Source of the DNA: Flavipsychrobacter stenotrophus
Lineage (GTDB): Bacteria; Bacteroidota; Bacteroidia; Chitinophagales; Chitinophagaceae
Direction: 5' to 3'
NCBI RefSeq assembly: GCF_002954265.1
Contig: NZ_PPSL01000006.1
Span: forward strand, 186,001 to 250,000
DNA: 64,000 nucleotides
Below the pieces are notes generated by a model, which was not told where the DNA came from, did no database searches, and saw only the letters and a list, made by a program, of their open reading frames with translations. Both the position numbers and the translations under genes were made by a program. The first letter of the stretch is position 1; the number at the start of each line of letters is the position of its first letter. Below, one piece after another: positions 1 to 9,121 of the stretch.

Positions 1-2958
1 GGATTGCTTTCTGAAGGAAATCGCCGTACAGAAAAAGGGCAATGTCATTTGTATAAAAAGGATGTATACCAATATAGTCAAGGGATAAAATTTATTATAC
101 CACCACCTGCCGCGCTCGATGCATCATTTGATTTTGATCCCGCTTTTGTAGCAGATATACAAGAGTACAGGCAGGCATTGGGCAGCAATGTATATTTAGG
201 TGCCACCCGCTCCTACCAGGCAAACGACAGTAAAAAGCTGTTCCGCCTTTCTCAATTATCAGAGCAATTCGCCATTCCACTCATTGCTACTAATGATGTG
301 CATTACCATATTCCCGAACGTAGGGAGTTACAAGACGTACCTACCTGCATCCGCGAAAAATGCACTATACACACCGCGGGCTTCAGGCTATATCAGAATG
401 CGGAGCGACACCTGAAAACTAAGAAGGAAATGCTACGGCTTTTTCAACAATACCCCGATGCTATATGCCGCGCACAGGAATTGGCAGAGGCATGTACATT
501 TTCTTTAAATGAACTCAAATATATTTACCCCGAAGAAATAACCAGCGAAGGAAGAACACCACAGGAGGAACTGGTACATCTCACCTGGCAAGGGGCAAAA
601 GAAAAATTCGGAGAAACAATACCCAACGCTATCAGGCAAACAATACAATTTGAGCTTGAGTTTATGGAGCGGAAAAATTATGCATCCTATTTTTTAACTG
701 TTTATGATTTCGTCAGTTTCGCAAGAGATCGGAATATCCTTTGCCAAGGCCGTGGCTCGGCTGCCAATTCTGTAGTGTGTTATTGCCTTGGCATTACTTC
801 GGTCAACCCTTCGAAATTCAAGCTGTTGTTTGCCCGCTTCATGTCTGACGCAAGGGATGAGCCACCTGATATAGACGTTGACTTTGAGCATGAGCGGAGA
901 GAGGAGGTCATTCAATACATCTACCAGAAGTATGGGCGCGACCGCGCGGCAATTGTTGCCACGGTTACTCAGGTACATTTTAAAGGAGCAGTACGTGATG
1001 TGGCAAAAGCAATGGGTCTGTCAGTAGATGCTATCAACAGGTTGTCCGATTCCTCATGGGAGTTTACTGATGATTGGTTTGCCGGCAAGGGCACTACTTC
1101 TGATGGCTTTGACCCCAACGACAGCCATCTTATGAAGGTATTGCAGCTAACAAGGCAATACATAGGCTTTCCACGCCAGCTAGGGCAGCATACAGGTGGG
1201 TTCATCATCACACAGGGCAAGCTATCCGACCTCTGCCCTATACTTAATGCCCGTATGGAAAACCGCACCTGCATAGAATGGAACAAAGATGACATAGAAG
1301 CATTGGGCTTCCTTAAAGTAGATGTATTGGCTTTGGGTATGCTCACTTGTATCCGTAAAACTTTCGACCTGTGTAAAGCACATTACGGGCTTGACCTTAC
1401 ATTGGCTAATATCCCTCAGGATGATCCGCTGGTATACGAAATGATATGCCATGCCGATACTATTGGTGTATTCCAGATTGAGAGCAGAGCACAAATGTCT
1501 ATGTTGCCCAGGCTCAAACCAAAATGCTTTTATGATCTGGTAATAGAAGTGGCCATAGTGCGGCCCGGCCCTATACAAGGAGACATGGTACATCCTTATT
1601 TGCGGCGGCGTGAGGGTAAAGAACCTATAGAATATCCTAAAGAAGAACTGAGAAATATATTGGGTCGCACATGCGGCGTGCCCCTGTTTCAGGAGCAGGC
1701 AATGGAAATAGCCATAGTAGCGGCAGGCTTCACACCAGCCGAAGCTGATGGGCTGCGCAGAAGCATGGCTACTTTTAAGGCAAAGGGAAAAGTGAGTGAC
1801 TGGCACAAAAAACTAGTGGCAGGCATGACAGCAAATGGTTATACGGAAGAGTTTGCCAACAGGGTTTTCAAACAATTGGAAGGCTTCGGTAGTTATGGAT
1901 TCCCCGAAAGCCATGCTGCAAGTTTTGCATTACTGGTGTATATCTCATCCTGGGTAAAATGTTACTACCCCGATGTATTTGCAGCCGGGCTTTTAAACAG
2001 CATGCCTATGGGTTTCTACCAACCCGCGCAGATAGTCATAGATGCGCAGAAACATGGTGTAGAGGTATTGCCGGTAGACATCAACTATTCTTATTGGGAC
2101 AATACACTTGCAAAAAGATCAGGTAAATATTACAGTCTTAGATTAGGCTTCCGGCAAGTGAAAGGACTACGCGAAGAAGAGATGGTGTTGCTTACCTCCA
2201 ACCGCAGTACTGAATATACCACCATTGCATCCTTACGAGATCCGGGCCTGCCATTGGCTGTATTAGAAAAACTGGCAGATGCTGACGCCTTCCGGTCTAT
2301 AGGACTAGACAGGCGGCAGGCATTATGGGAAGTTTCTGCGCTTGCAGACCGGCCAACCGGAATATTCACGGGCCAGCAACCTGAAGTTGAAGAAGGAATC
2401 CAACTTCCGGAGATGTCCTTATCAGAGCATGTCTTGCAAGACTATGGCTCTGTTGCATTATCCGTAAAGGCCCACCCTGTTAGCTTTATCCGCGAAAAAT
2501 TATTGATGCTGCAGGCAATTACTACGAATGATCTAACTAACTGTAATGATGGCGCTATGGTAAAAATTGCAGGTTTGGTACTTGTCCGCCAGAGACCGGG
2601 CACTGCATCAGGCATTTGCTTTATAACCATTGAGGACGAAACAGGTGTAGCTAATCTGGTAGTATTTAAAAAGCTGTTTGATAAGTACCGCAAAGAAATT
2701 GTTCGATCGAGATTATTGCTGGTTGAAGGTAAAATACAGAAAGAAGGAGAGGTGATCCATGTTGTCGCCAGGCGCTGTTCCGACATCTCAGCATTGCTCA
2801 GGCAGTTGAGTAATAATGGCATGGATGGCAAACAGGTACACACTCCCCTACGAGCTGATGAAAATGGCGAGGACATGGCGAATTATAAAACCCTCGACAC
2901 GCGGGTAAAGAAAGTAGTACAGGGCGATATTTTTTATGGGGGAAGAAATTTCAGGTAA
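1..2958 (+). CDS. dnaE2: Error-prone DNA polymerase III alpha subunit, DnaE2/ImuC type (5' end outside window)
   Basis: This C-family replicative-type polymerase is probably the translesion enzyme that works with ImuA/ImuB in SOS mutagenesis. The frame is open at the left window edge, so the start and most of the PHP domain are missing. The visible sequence opens in the late PHP domain (ATNDVHYHIPERRELQDV), followed by the palm with GRGSAANSVVCYCLGIT and the catalytic pair in PPDIDVDFEHERREEV (near visible residue 290). Finger and thumb regions follow, then a helix-hairpin-helix area and a C-terminal OB fold (about 850-935). The ERREEVIQYIY signature and the lack of a long clamp-loader-binding tail after the OB fold favour DnaE2 over housekeeping DnaE. 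No imuA or imuB is visible; they may lie upstream. The gene converges on the giant gene to its right and shares a hairpin terminator with it. Confidence 0.9.
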   Translation, partial: GLLSEGNRRTEKGQCHLYKKDVYQYSQGIKFIIPPPAALDASFDFDPAFVADIQEYRQALGSNVYLGATRSYQANDSKKLFRLSQLSEQFAIPLIATNDVHYHIPERRELQDVPTCIREKCTIHTAGFRLYQNAERHLKTKKEMLRLFQQYPDAICRAQELAEACTFSLNELKYIYPEEITSEGRTPQEELVHLTWQGAKEKFGETIPNAIRQTIQFELEFMERKNYASYFLTVYDFVSFARDRNILCQGRGSAANSVVCYCLGITSVNPSKFKLLFARFMSDARDEPPDIDVDFEHERREEVIQYIYQKYGRDRAAIVATVTQVHFKGAVRDVAKAMGLSVDAINRLSDSSWEFTDDWFAGKGTTSDGFDPNDSHLMKVLQLTRQYIGFPRQLGQHTGGFIITQGKLSDLCPILNARMENRTCIEWNKDDIEALGFLKVDVLALGMLTCIRKTFDLCKAHYGLDLTLANIPQDDPLVYEMICHADTIGVFQIESRAQMSMLPRLKPKCFYDLVIEVAIVRPGPIQGDMVHPYLRRREGKEPIEYPKEELRNILGRTCGVPLFQEQAMEIAIVAAGFTPAEADGLRRSMATFKAKGKVSDWHKKLVAGMTANGYTEEFANRVFKQLEGFGSYGFPESHAASFALLVYISSWVKCYYPDVFAAGLLNSMPMGFYQPAQIVIDAQKHGVEVLPVDINYSYWDNTLAKRSGKYYSLRLGFRQVKGLREEEMVLLTSNRSTEYTTIASLRDPGLPLAVLEKLADADAFRSIGLDRRQALWEVSALADRPTGIFTGQQPEVEEGIQLPEMSLSEHVLQDYGSVALSVKAHPVSFIREKLLMLQAITTNDLTNCNDGAMVKIAGLVLVRQRPGTASGICFITIEDETGVANLVVFKKLFDKYRKEIVRSRLLLVEGKIQKEGEVIHVVARRCSDISALLRQLSNNGMDGKQVHTPLRADENGEDMANYKTLDTRVKKVVQGDIFYGGRNFR

Positions 2959-3014
2959 CCATTAATTCATAAGAACTGAAGTACGCATACCATCGGGGGA
3001 ATCTCACCATAAGT

Positions 3015-3048
3015 AAGAGGGCTGACCAAAGTTTTGGTCAGCCCTCTT
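3015..3048. terminator. Bidirectional hairpin terminator
   Basis: A perfect 16-bp inverted repeat (arms 3015-3030 and 3033-3048, beginning AAGAGGGCTGACC) lies between the convergent dnaE2 and giant T9SS gene. A-rich and T-rich flanks on either side suit termination in both directions. Confidence 0.85.
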
Positions 3049-3078
3049 GCTATTTAATAAAATAAGCTTGCTACAACA

Positions 3079-6000
3079 TTACTGCTCCAATACAAAATGG
3101 AACACCTTACTCACATGTTCTGATTGTACATTAAGTATGTACTGACCATTGGCCAGCGCACCATTAAGCAAGATCTGTGTATTGATTTCGCCATTTACTG
3201 TTTTAGCGGTGTTGCTGTATACCTTACGACCCAACACATCAGTTATGTTCAGTGTCACTTCTTCATTGTTTTTTATACCCAGGTCACCCTTGATGGTGAA
3301 TGAACCATTATTAGGGTTAGGGAGCAATGATAGATTAACTCCATTCTGATTGAGCTCATGCACACCTACATTAGTACCTATTGCAATGGTCAATGATGTA
3401 AACACACTCACGCCGCTACACTGGTCGGTATTGGTAACCGCGCAACTTACTGAGTCACCATTCAACAATGTGTTGGTGATGAATACAGTATTGGTAGCGC
3501 CTGTGATCGGAATATTGTCAATGAACCACTGATAGGTAGGTGCAGTACCACCACCGCTGGTAAGTGTGATGGTAAATGTATCGTTCATGCCCGCCGGAAT
3601 AATATACCCGGGCTGTGCTGTGATAACACCTACAGGTTGTGTAATTGGCAACACGGTTATAGTCTCATTAGCAGTTGCAAACGGTGTGGTCACGCAAGGG
3701 AAGTTACTGGTCATGGTCACCTGCACATTATCACCATTAACAGGTGGATAAGAGAATATAGGACCCGCGACTGTGTTCACTCCGTTTACTGCCCACTGGT
3801 AAGTAGGAGCTGTACCACCACCTATCATATTGGTTGTAAATATTTCGGGGTAACCCTCGCAGGTTGTCAAGCCCAATGATGAGTTGATGGAAACAAATGG
3901 CGTTATCAGGTTACTTACCGTTAGTGTCTTGGTAGCCGTGGCAGTTGTGGCCGTGCGGCAGAAAGCATTACTGTTTAGAATAGCAGTTACTACATCACCA
4001 TTAGCAGGAATATATCCGTAAGACGAACTTGTACCTACAAAACCAAGGTTAACATACCACTGATACGTAGGTGCCGTACCACCCGCCACAGGAATTGCAT
4101 TGATGGTAGTAAATGCACCCGAACAAACAGTATCTCCGCCAGGTATAGACAAGCTTACAGCCGGTGTAACAATAGGATGCACCGTCATGGTAACCCAATT
4201 ACTTGCAGTATCAGGCACAGCACAACCATAGTTACTCAGTATCCAAAGCCTTACCAGGTCACCATCGGCAGGATGGTAAGTGTAAGTAGATGCACCGGAT
4301 AAGATAACATTATTGATACTCCATACGTATAACGGGGCAGATCCACCGTTAACAATAGTACCCGAGAATGTAACCGTATCTCCTGCACATATAGTTGTAG
4401 ACGGGCTGGCATTTACGGTAACTGAAGGCACCACAATAGACGTAACATTTACAGGCAAGATCACATAACAGCCGCTTGTACCTGTAGTATAAGAAATGGT
4501 TGCAGGCCCTATAGCCACACCATGTGCCACACCCGATGCGTCGATAGTTACATTCGTAGTATTGCTACTGCTCCATGTGCCGCCACCAACAGCATTGCTT
4601 AGTGTGCTTATGCCATTGATACATATGGCAGCTGAGCCTGTAATAGGCCCCGGTATTGAATTTACAATAACACTTGTAGCTGTTTTACAACCCGTTGGCA
4701 ATGTGTAGGTGATAGTAGATGTACCCGGAGTTAGCCCCGTAACACCACCACCCGAACTAACAGTAGCAACAAATGGATTGCCAACCGTCCAGGTGCCACC
4801 AGGCGTAGAGGAAAGCGTTGTTACAGATGTCTGGCAAACAGAAAGCGTACCTGCAATAGCAGATGGCAATGGTTTTACCTGAAATGGAGCGGTATAAGAG
4901 CAAGCGTTACTGCCGGTATAGCTAACAGTAGCAATACCCGCATTTACACCGGTAACTACTCCCGCTGAAGTGATCGTTGCTATTGTAGCAGGAGTGATAC
5001 TCCACGTACCAGGAGTGGTAGTATTTGTCAATGTGGTCATATCACCCGCCTCGCATACAGACAAAGCTCCTCCTATTGGATTAGGTATTGGCAATACAGT
5101 AACGTTGGTAGCTATAGAGCAACCCGTAGCTGTAATAGTATAAGAAATAGCCACTACTCCCGCAGCTACACCATACACCACACCACCGGCATCAACAGTA
5201 GCTGTGGCTGTAGCACCACTGCTCCATGTACCACCCGTTGTAGTTTCAGTAAGCGTAATAGTTGCACCACCACCGCATACGGTAGTTGTCGCACCACCTA
5301 TTGGCGCAGGCAATGGATTAACGGTAGCCGGAACAGATACGTAGCAGCCGGTAGCATTTAATGTATAAGTAATATTGGCTGTGCCTACTGCAGCACCTGT
5401 CATAGTACCCGCAGGTGAACCCATAGTAACATTCGCATTAGAAGAAGACCATGTACCGGGAGCAGAAGCATCTGTAAGTAAGGTCGACTGATTCAAACAA
5501 ACAACTGGTGTACCACCAATAGCCGCAGGAAGCGGATTGACCGTAATAGCTCTGGTAACATAACAACCGGTTATTGGCAGTGTGTAAGTAACTGTGCCAG
5601 CACCCGCACCTACCCCTGTAATAGTACCGGCAGCATCAATTGTCAAAGCTGTACCCGGACCACCGCTCCATGAACCTGTGCCTGAAGCATCGGCCACGGT
5701 TACTGTAGCACCATTCTCGCAAACTGCTGACGCGCCGGTAATAGCCAAAGGAAGCGGATTGACCGTAATTGGCGTGGTTACATAACAACCGGTAACCGGT
5801 AAGGTATAAGTGATAGTAACACTACCTGTAGTACCGCCCGTAACTACCCCACCCGAAGTGATCGTAGCGGTAGCTGATGGCCCTGAACTGCTCCATGACC
5901 CCGTACCACTTGCATCTGTAAGTGATATGGTAGCACCACCCGCACATACGCCCGAAGGACCTGATATTGGTGATGGCAAAGGATTGACCGTAATAGTGGT

Positions 6001-8859
6001 TGATGCACTGCAACCAACTGACACTGCATAAGTAATAGCCGAGCTACCCGATGCAACTCCTCCAACTGTACCAATAGTACCGGCGCCCGATACTGTGGCG
6101 GCGGCAGTGGTACCGCTGGTCCATGTACCACCAGTAGCAGTATTAGCCAATGATATTGTGCTACCCGCACACACTGCCGTAGAACCCGTGATGGCAGGCA
6201 TAGCTGCATTTACCGTGATAGGATAAACAACATAGCAACCCGACGGCATAATATAACTGATAGTAACCGGACCGGTAGACACACCGTAAACCGCACCACT
6301 GGCTGCATCAACAGTAGAACGAGCTATAGTACCGCTGCTCCATGAACCACCCAATGTAGTTTCAGACAGCGTCATGATACCGCCTACGCACACTGTAGTT
6401 GGGCCCGTGATACTGTTTGGTGCCGATATAACCGTGATCAAAGCGGTATCTGAACAGCCCGTGATAGGTGCTGTATAAGATACTATAGTAGTACCTACCC
6501 CAACACTTGTTACCTGGCCTGTAGCACTAATGGTAGCTACAGCAGGACTGCCACCACTCCATGTACCGCCAGCGGTAAGATCTGTAAGCGTGGTGGTAAA
6601 ACCACCCGTACATAATGTGAACAGACCCAGGATAGGTGAAGGTGGAGGATTCACAATGAGCGTCAATGTATAAGTATTGGTACAACCTGTAGTTGAGTTT
6701 TTGATAGTTAAAGTACCCGTATATGTATTGGCTGCTGTACCACCCGGAACAGTAACCGTGAGCGGGCTTGCAGGCAAAGCAGTGAAAGCGGTAATATCTG
6801 CCGGACCGCCTGCAGGCAACCAGGTAAGTGTATATTGGTTAGGCGTACTTAGTGAGCCTGTATATATATAGTTGACAGTTGCTGTTGCGGTATTGTAACA
6901 CATTATGGCCGACGTAGTCAACCCGGTAAGGCTTACCGCTATTACTGTGTAACTGTTAGGCGTAGTAGGCGCTGTTGTAACCGTGTTCACATCGGTAGCT
7001 ACCAACCCTGCAGAAGGATTGGCGAACACTGCACCGGCCGTTGTCTGCGCTATTACGTAATAAGTGATCACATCGGTACCCGCTACACCACCCATAGTAC
7101 CGGCAGTAATGTTGAAATTCCATGTACCGCTGCTGGCAGTACCACTGGCCAAGGTACCCGAGGAATGGAACCATGCACCTGCATTCTTCCTGAAGTAGAT
7201 TTGCGGAACGGTAACACCGGTAGTAGGCACACCCACACCCGACGTAATGGTCACACCATTCAGTGCCACATCGCCCGTGCTGCAGGTAGTAGTTGGCAGC
7301 AAAGTGTAAGAAATGTTATTGGCTACTATCTCATCTGCGCCCATTGTTGGAAAAGTAGTGCTTCTTGTATTGCCATCTATGTCGGTAGTAATTGCTGGTG
7401 TGCCAATGGGGGTACCTGTAGCTAATACGTTGTTGGCGGCCGCTGTAGTAAGATGTAGATCATAAGGAACAACAGTAGAAACAAATGCAGGTAGGTATGG
7501 AGTAATTGAATTGACATTACCACCAAAACCCGTTTGCATTGCAGCAATTGTGGTTCTGTTTACACCACCAATTCTACCCAGGTTAGGTGAAACAGAATAA
7601 TAGTCGTTATAATCCATCCCATTTGCTGGGAAAATTGTATTTGCAGCCGTGCAATAGACGCCATAACGGGTAGAACCAGATGTCTGGCTATTTACAATAA
7701 TGTTGTTTTTAATTATTACTGACCCAGCTGTCGTAACAGCATTTGTAATATTAATAGCCGCAGTAGCAAGTCCCGCAGTGGAATTGGTAATTAGCTGTAT
7801 CGTATTGTTATACAAATTATATCCACCTCCCAGATCTATAATTATTCCATAGCCATTATCTCCGAAACCAGTGCCGCCAGTCCAACCAGTAGTTGACCAG
7901 ATGTTGTAGACAAAATTATTGTACACATTAATATTGGATGCTGTAGTTGTTGCATCCAGAAAAATACCATTGCAACCAAATGTAGCAGCGGTATTATTTA
8001 CGTTGCCCACACTATTATTATATATATTTCCTCCGGCAAAAGAAGATGTCAACTGAATACCGGTTGGGCAGGATGCTGTGTTAGCACTTACTCCATCTAT
8101 AATATTATTACTAATAGTGAAACTGCCAGCATTCTGTAAGATCATTCCGCGAAATCCAAGTGTAAGAAATGAGTTACCCGTAATATTCCAGTTCAAATCG
8201 TACGGGGCTGTTGCCACTCCAAAAAGATAAATACCATTCTGTGTATTTGAAAAAAGATTATTCTGTATTGTATTGTTTGAATTGGCTGTTAATGCCGCGG
8301 CACCAACAGTACTACTGCCAGTAAGTATACCAGCAACAGTTGTTCCTGCTGAAAACCCGGTTATTTTACAATTCTTAATTACGTTATTCGTAGCTCCATC
8401 TGCCGCACTTGCGCTTACTATCCAAAGCACAGTGACAGTTCCTGTATTAGTATTTGTAATAGTGAGGTCCCTGGTTGTTCCACCGGCTGTATTTGATCCA
8501 TCAATGGTAACATTATCTGCTCCGTTCAACTGAAGGATGCTACTGGTAGCTATATTTCCTGTTATCGTTGGCGTTGTTGCTGCAGCTGGCTTTATTGTAA
8601 TAGCACTATAAACAGACGATCCTGTCCCACTACTGTTCAAAACTGACTGTACCGTTTCGGTTGTATTCGCCGTGACTGACACATTAATAACACCCTGATG
8701 TGTACCCGCATTGATCGCATTTACAGCACCATTCAATGTAGTATACACAGTTGGCCCAACCGTACCCGCAGTGGCGGTAACACTAATCTGCGCATGCGCA
8801 ACAGTGGCAAATAATAGGGTAAATGCAAAAATGAGCAAGCCAGAAAACTTACTCTTCAT
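3079..8859 (-). CDS. Giant T9SS-secreted surface protein: beta-helix head plus Ig-like stalk (paralog A)
   Basis: Predicted extracellular protein of about 1926 aa. The start at 8859 gives a clean signal peptide (MKSKFSGLLIFAF...AHAQ); an ATG six codons upstream (8877) is possible. Residues about 25-520 have the Asn/Gly/Ile-rich ladder of a right-handed parallel beta-helix (NVTIDGSN, NNVIKNCKITGF) ending in DIDGNTRS...MGADE. Two poorly defined beta-rich modules follow. Then come ten BIG2-like Ig repeats of about 75 aa, each with a VCxG start, a GGTWSS tryptophan, ATV..GVVTGV and a TGC near the end. Four longer modules (GGTAPTYQWxVNG...NGDxV) follow, and a C-terminal T9SS sorting domain (LLPNPNNGSFTIKG...VFHFVLEQ). 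An adhesin or matrix role is inferred from architecture; no catalytic motif is seen. It is the first of four tandem paralogs. Confidence 0.85.
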   Translation of the reverse strand: MKSKFSGLLIFAFTLLFATVAHAQISVTATAGTVGPTVYTTLNGAVNAINAGTHQGVINVSVTANTTETVQSVLNSSGTGSSVYSAITIKPAAATTPTITGNIATSSILQLNGADNVTIDGSNTAGGTTRDLTITNTNTGTVTVLWIVSASAADGATNNVIKNCKITGFSAGTTVAGILTGSSTVGAAALTANSNNTIQNNLFSNTQNGIYLFGVATAPYDLNWNITGNSFLTLGFRGMILQNAGSFTISNNIIDGVSANTASCPTGIQLTSSFAGGNIYNNSVGNVNNTAATFGCNGIFLDATTTASNINVYNNFVYNIWSTTGWTGGTGFGDNGYGIIIDLGGGYNLYNNTIQLITNSTAGLATAAINITNAVTTAGSVIIKNNIIVNSQTSGSTRYGVYCTAANTIFPANGMDYNDYYSVSPNLGRIGGVNRTTIAAMQTGFGGNVNSITPYLPAFVSTVVPYDLHLTTAAANNVLATGTPIGTPAITTDIDGNTRSTTFPTMGADEIVANNISYTLLPTTTCSTGDVALNGVTITSGVGVPTTGVTVPQIYFRKNAGAWFHSSGTLASGTASSGTWNFNITAGTMGGVAGTDVITYYVIAQTTAGAVFANPSAGLVATDVNTVTTAPTTPNSYTVIAVSLTGLTTSAIMCYNTATATVNYIYTGSLSTPNQYTLTWLPAGGPADITAFTALPASPLTVTVPGGTAANTYTGTLTIKNSTTGCTNTYTLTLIVNPPPSPILGLFTLCTGGFTTTLTDLTAGGTWSGGSPAVATISATGQVTSVGVGTTIVSYTAPITGCSDTALITVISAPNSITGPTTVCVGGIMTLSETTLGGSWSSGTIARSTVDAASGAVYGVSTGPVTISYIMPSGCYVVYPITVNAAMPAITGSTAVCAGSTISLANTATGGTWTSGTTAAATVSGAGTIGTVGGVASGSSAITYAVSVGCSASTTITVNPLPSPISGPSGVCAGGATISLTDASGTGSWSSSGPSATATITSGGVVTGGTTGSVTITYTLPVTGCYVTTPITVNPLPLAITGASAVCENGATVTVADASGTGSWSGGPGTALTIDAAGTITGVGAGAGTVTYTLPITGCYVTRAITVNPLPAAIGGTPVVCLNQSTLLTDASAPGTWSSSNANVTMGSPAGTMTGAAVGTANITYTLNATGCYVSVPATVNPLPAPIGGATTTVCGGGATITLTETTTGGTWSSGATATATVDAGGVVYGVAAGVVAISYTITATGCSIATNVTVLPIPNPIGGALSVCEAGDMTTLTNTTTPGTWSITPATIATITSAGVVTGVNAGIATVSYTGSNACSYTAPFQVKPLPSAIAGTLSVCQTSVTTLSSTPGGTWTVGNPFVATVSSGGGVTGLTPGTSTITYTLPTGCKTATSVIVNSIPGPITGSAAICINGISTLSNAVGGGTWSSSNTTNVTIDASGVAHGVAIGPATISYTTGTSGCYVILPVNVTSIVVPSVTVNASPSTTICAGDTVTFSGTIVNGGSAPLYVWSINNVILSGASTYTYHPADGDLVRLWILSNYGCAVPDTASNWVTMTVHPIVTPAVSLSIPGGDTVCSGAFTTINAIPVAGGTAPTYQWYVNLGFVGTSSSYGYIPANGDVVTAILNSNAFCRTATTATATKTLTVSNLITPFVSINSSLGLTTCEGYPEIFTTNMIGGGTAPTYQWAVNGVNTVAGPIFSYPPVNGDNVQVTMTSNFPCVTTPFATANETITVLPITQPVGVITAQPGYIIPAGMNDTFTITLTSGGGTAPTYQWFIDNIPITGATNTVFITNTLLNGDSVSCAVTNTDQCSGVSVFTSLTIAIGTNVGVHELNQNGVNLSLLPNPNNGSFTIKGDLGIKNNEEVTLNITDVLGRKVYSNTAKTVNGEINTQILLNGALANGQYILNVQSEHVSKVFHFVLEQ

Positions 8860-8947
8860 CAATGTATAGATAGACATAACAACAACTTTATAGAATTATT
8901 CAATATAGATAACCCATTGTAAACTTAACGATTCCTTATTATTAGAA

Positions 8948-8955
8948 CAAATTTA
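8948..8955 (-). promoter_or_regulatory. Candidate -7 element upstream of paralog A
   Basis: On the minus strand this reads TAAATTTG, matching the Bacteroidota -7 consensus TAnnTTTG, about 90 bp upstream of the start codon. I could not place a -33 TTTG at the right distance, so this is tentative. Confidence 0.35.
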
Positions 8956-9039
8956 CGTTTGAGATTGTTTATTTATTATCTTTTTACACTTTTTTATTAA
9001 CCGTAAGTTATAATTACTTAATCCACAAAAAACTAAAAC

Positions 9040-9065
9040 AGCCCGTCCATATTACCGGACGGGCT
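9040..9065 (-). terminator. Hairpin terminator of paralog B
   Basis: Inverted repeat AGCCCGTCC / GGACGGGCT (9040-9048 and 9057-9065, 8-nt loop), followed on the minus strand by a T-rich tract. It lies just past the 3' end of the gene starting at 14649. A related hairpin ends paralog C. Confidence 0.8.
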
Positions 9066-9100
9066 GCTCAACCTTTTATCTAAATATAATAGACGAGGTA

Positions 9101-9121
9101 TTATCTACTATCTACTATCTA
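9101..9121. repeat. Tandem heptamer repeat across the paralog B stop codon
   Basis: Three copies of CTATCTA (the first reads TTATCTA) in perfect 7-nt register. On the coding strand this is (TAGATAG)n, and the stop codon TAG (9115-9117) lies inside it, so TAG triplets follow in other frames. Confidence 0.85.

Noticed and set aside
1222-1806. 194-codon minus-strand frame inside dnaE2
   Set aside because: It overlaps the conserved polymerase core on the other strand and shows no recognisable domain.
4400-6650. Regularly spaced repeats suggestive of a CRISPR array
   Set aside because: The period is about 225 bp, the units diverge, and they are in frame: these are coding Ig-like domains.
4500-7430. 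Many 60-90-codon frames opposite and alongside the giant genes
   Set aside because: Low-complexity repeats rich in Thr and Gly codons leave other frames open; their Val/Pro/Ala-rich products are shadows.
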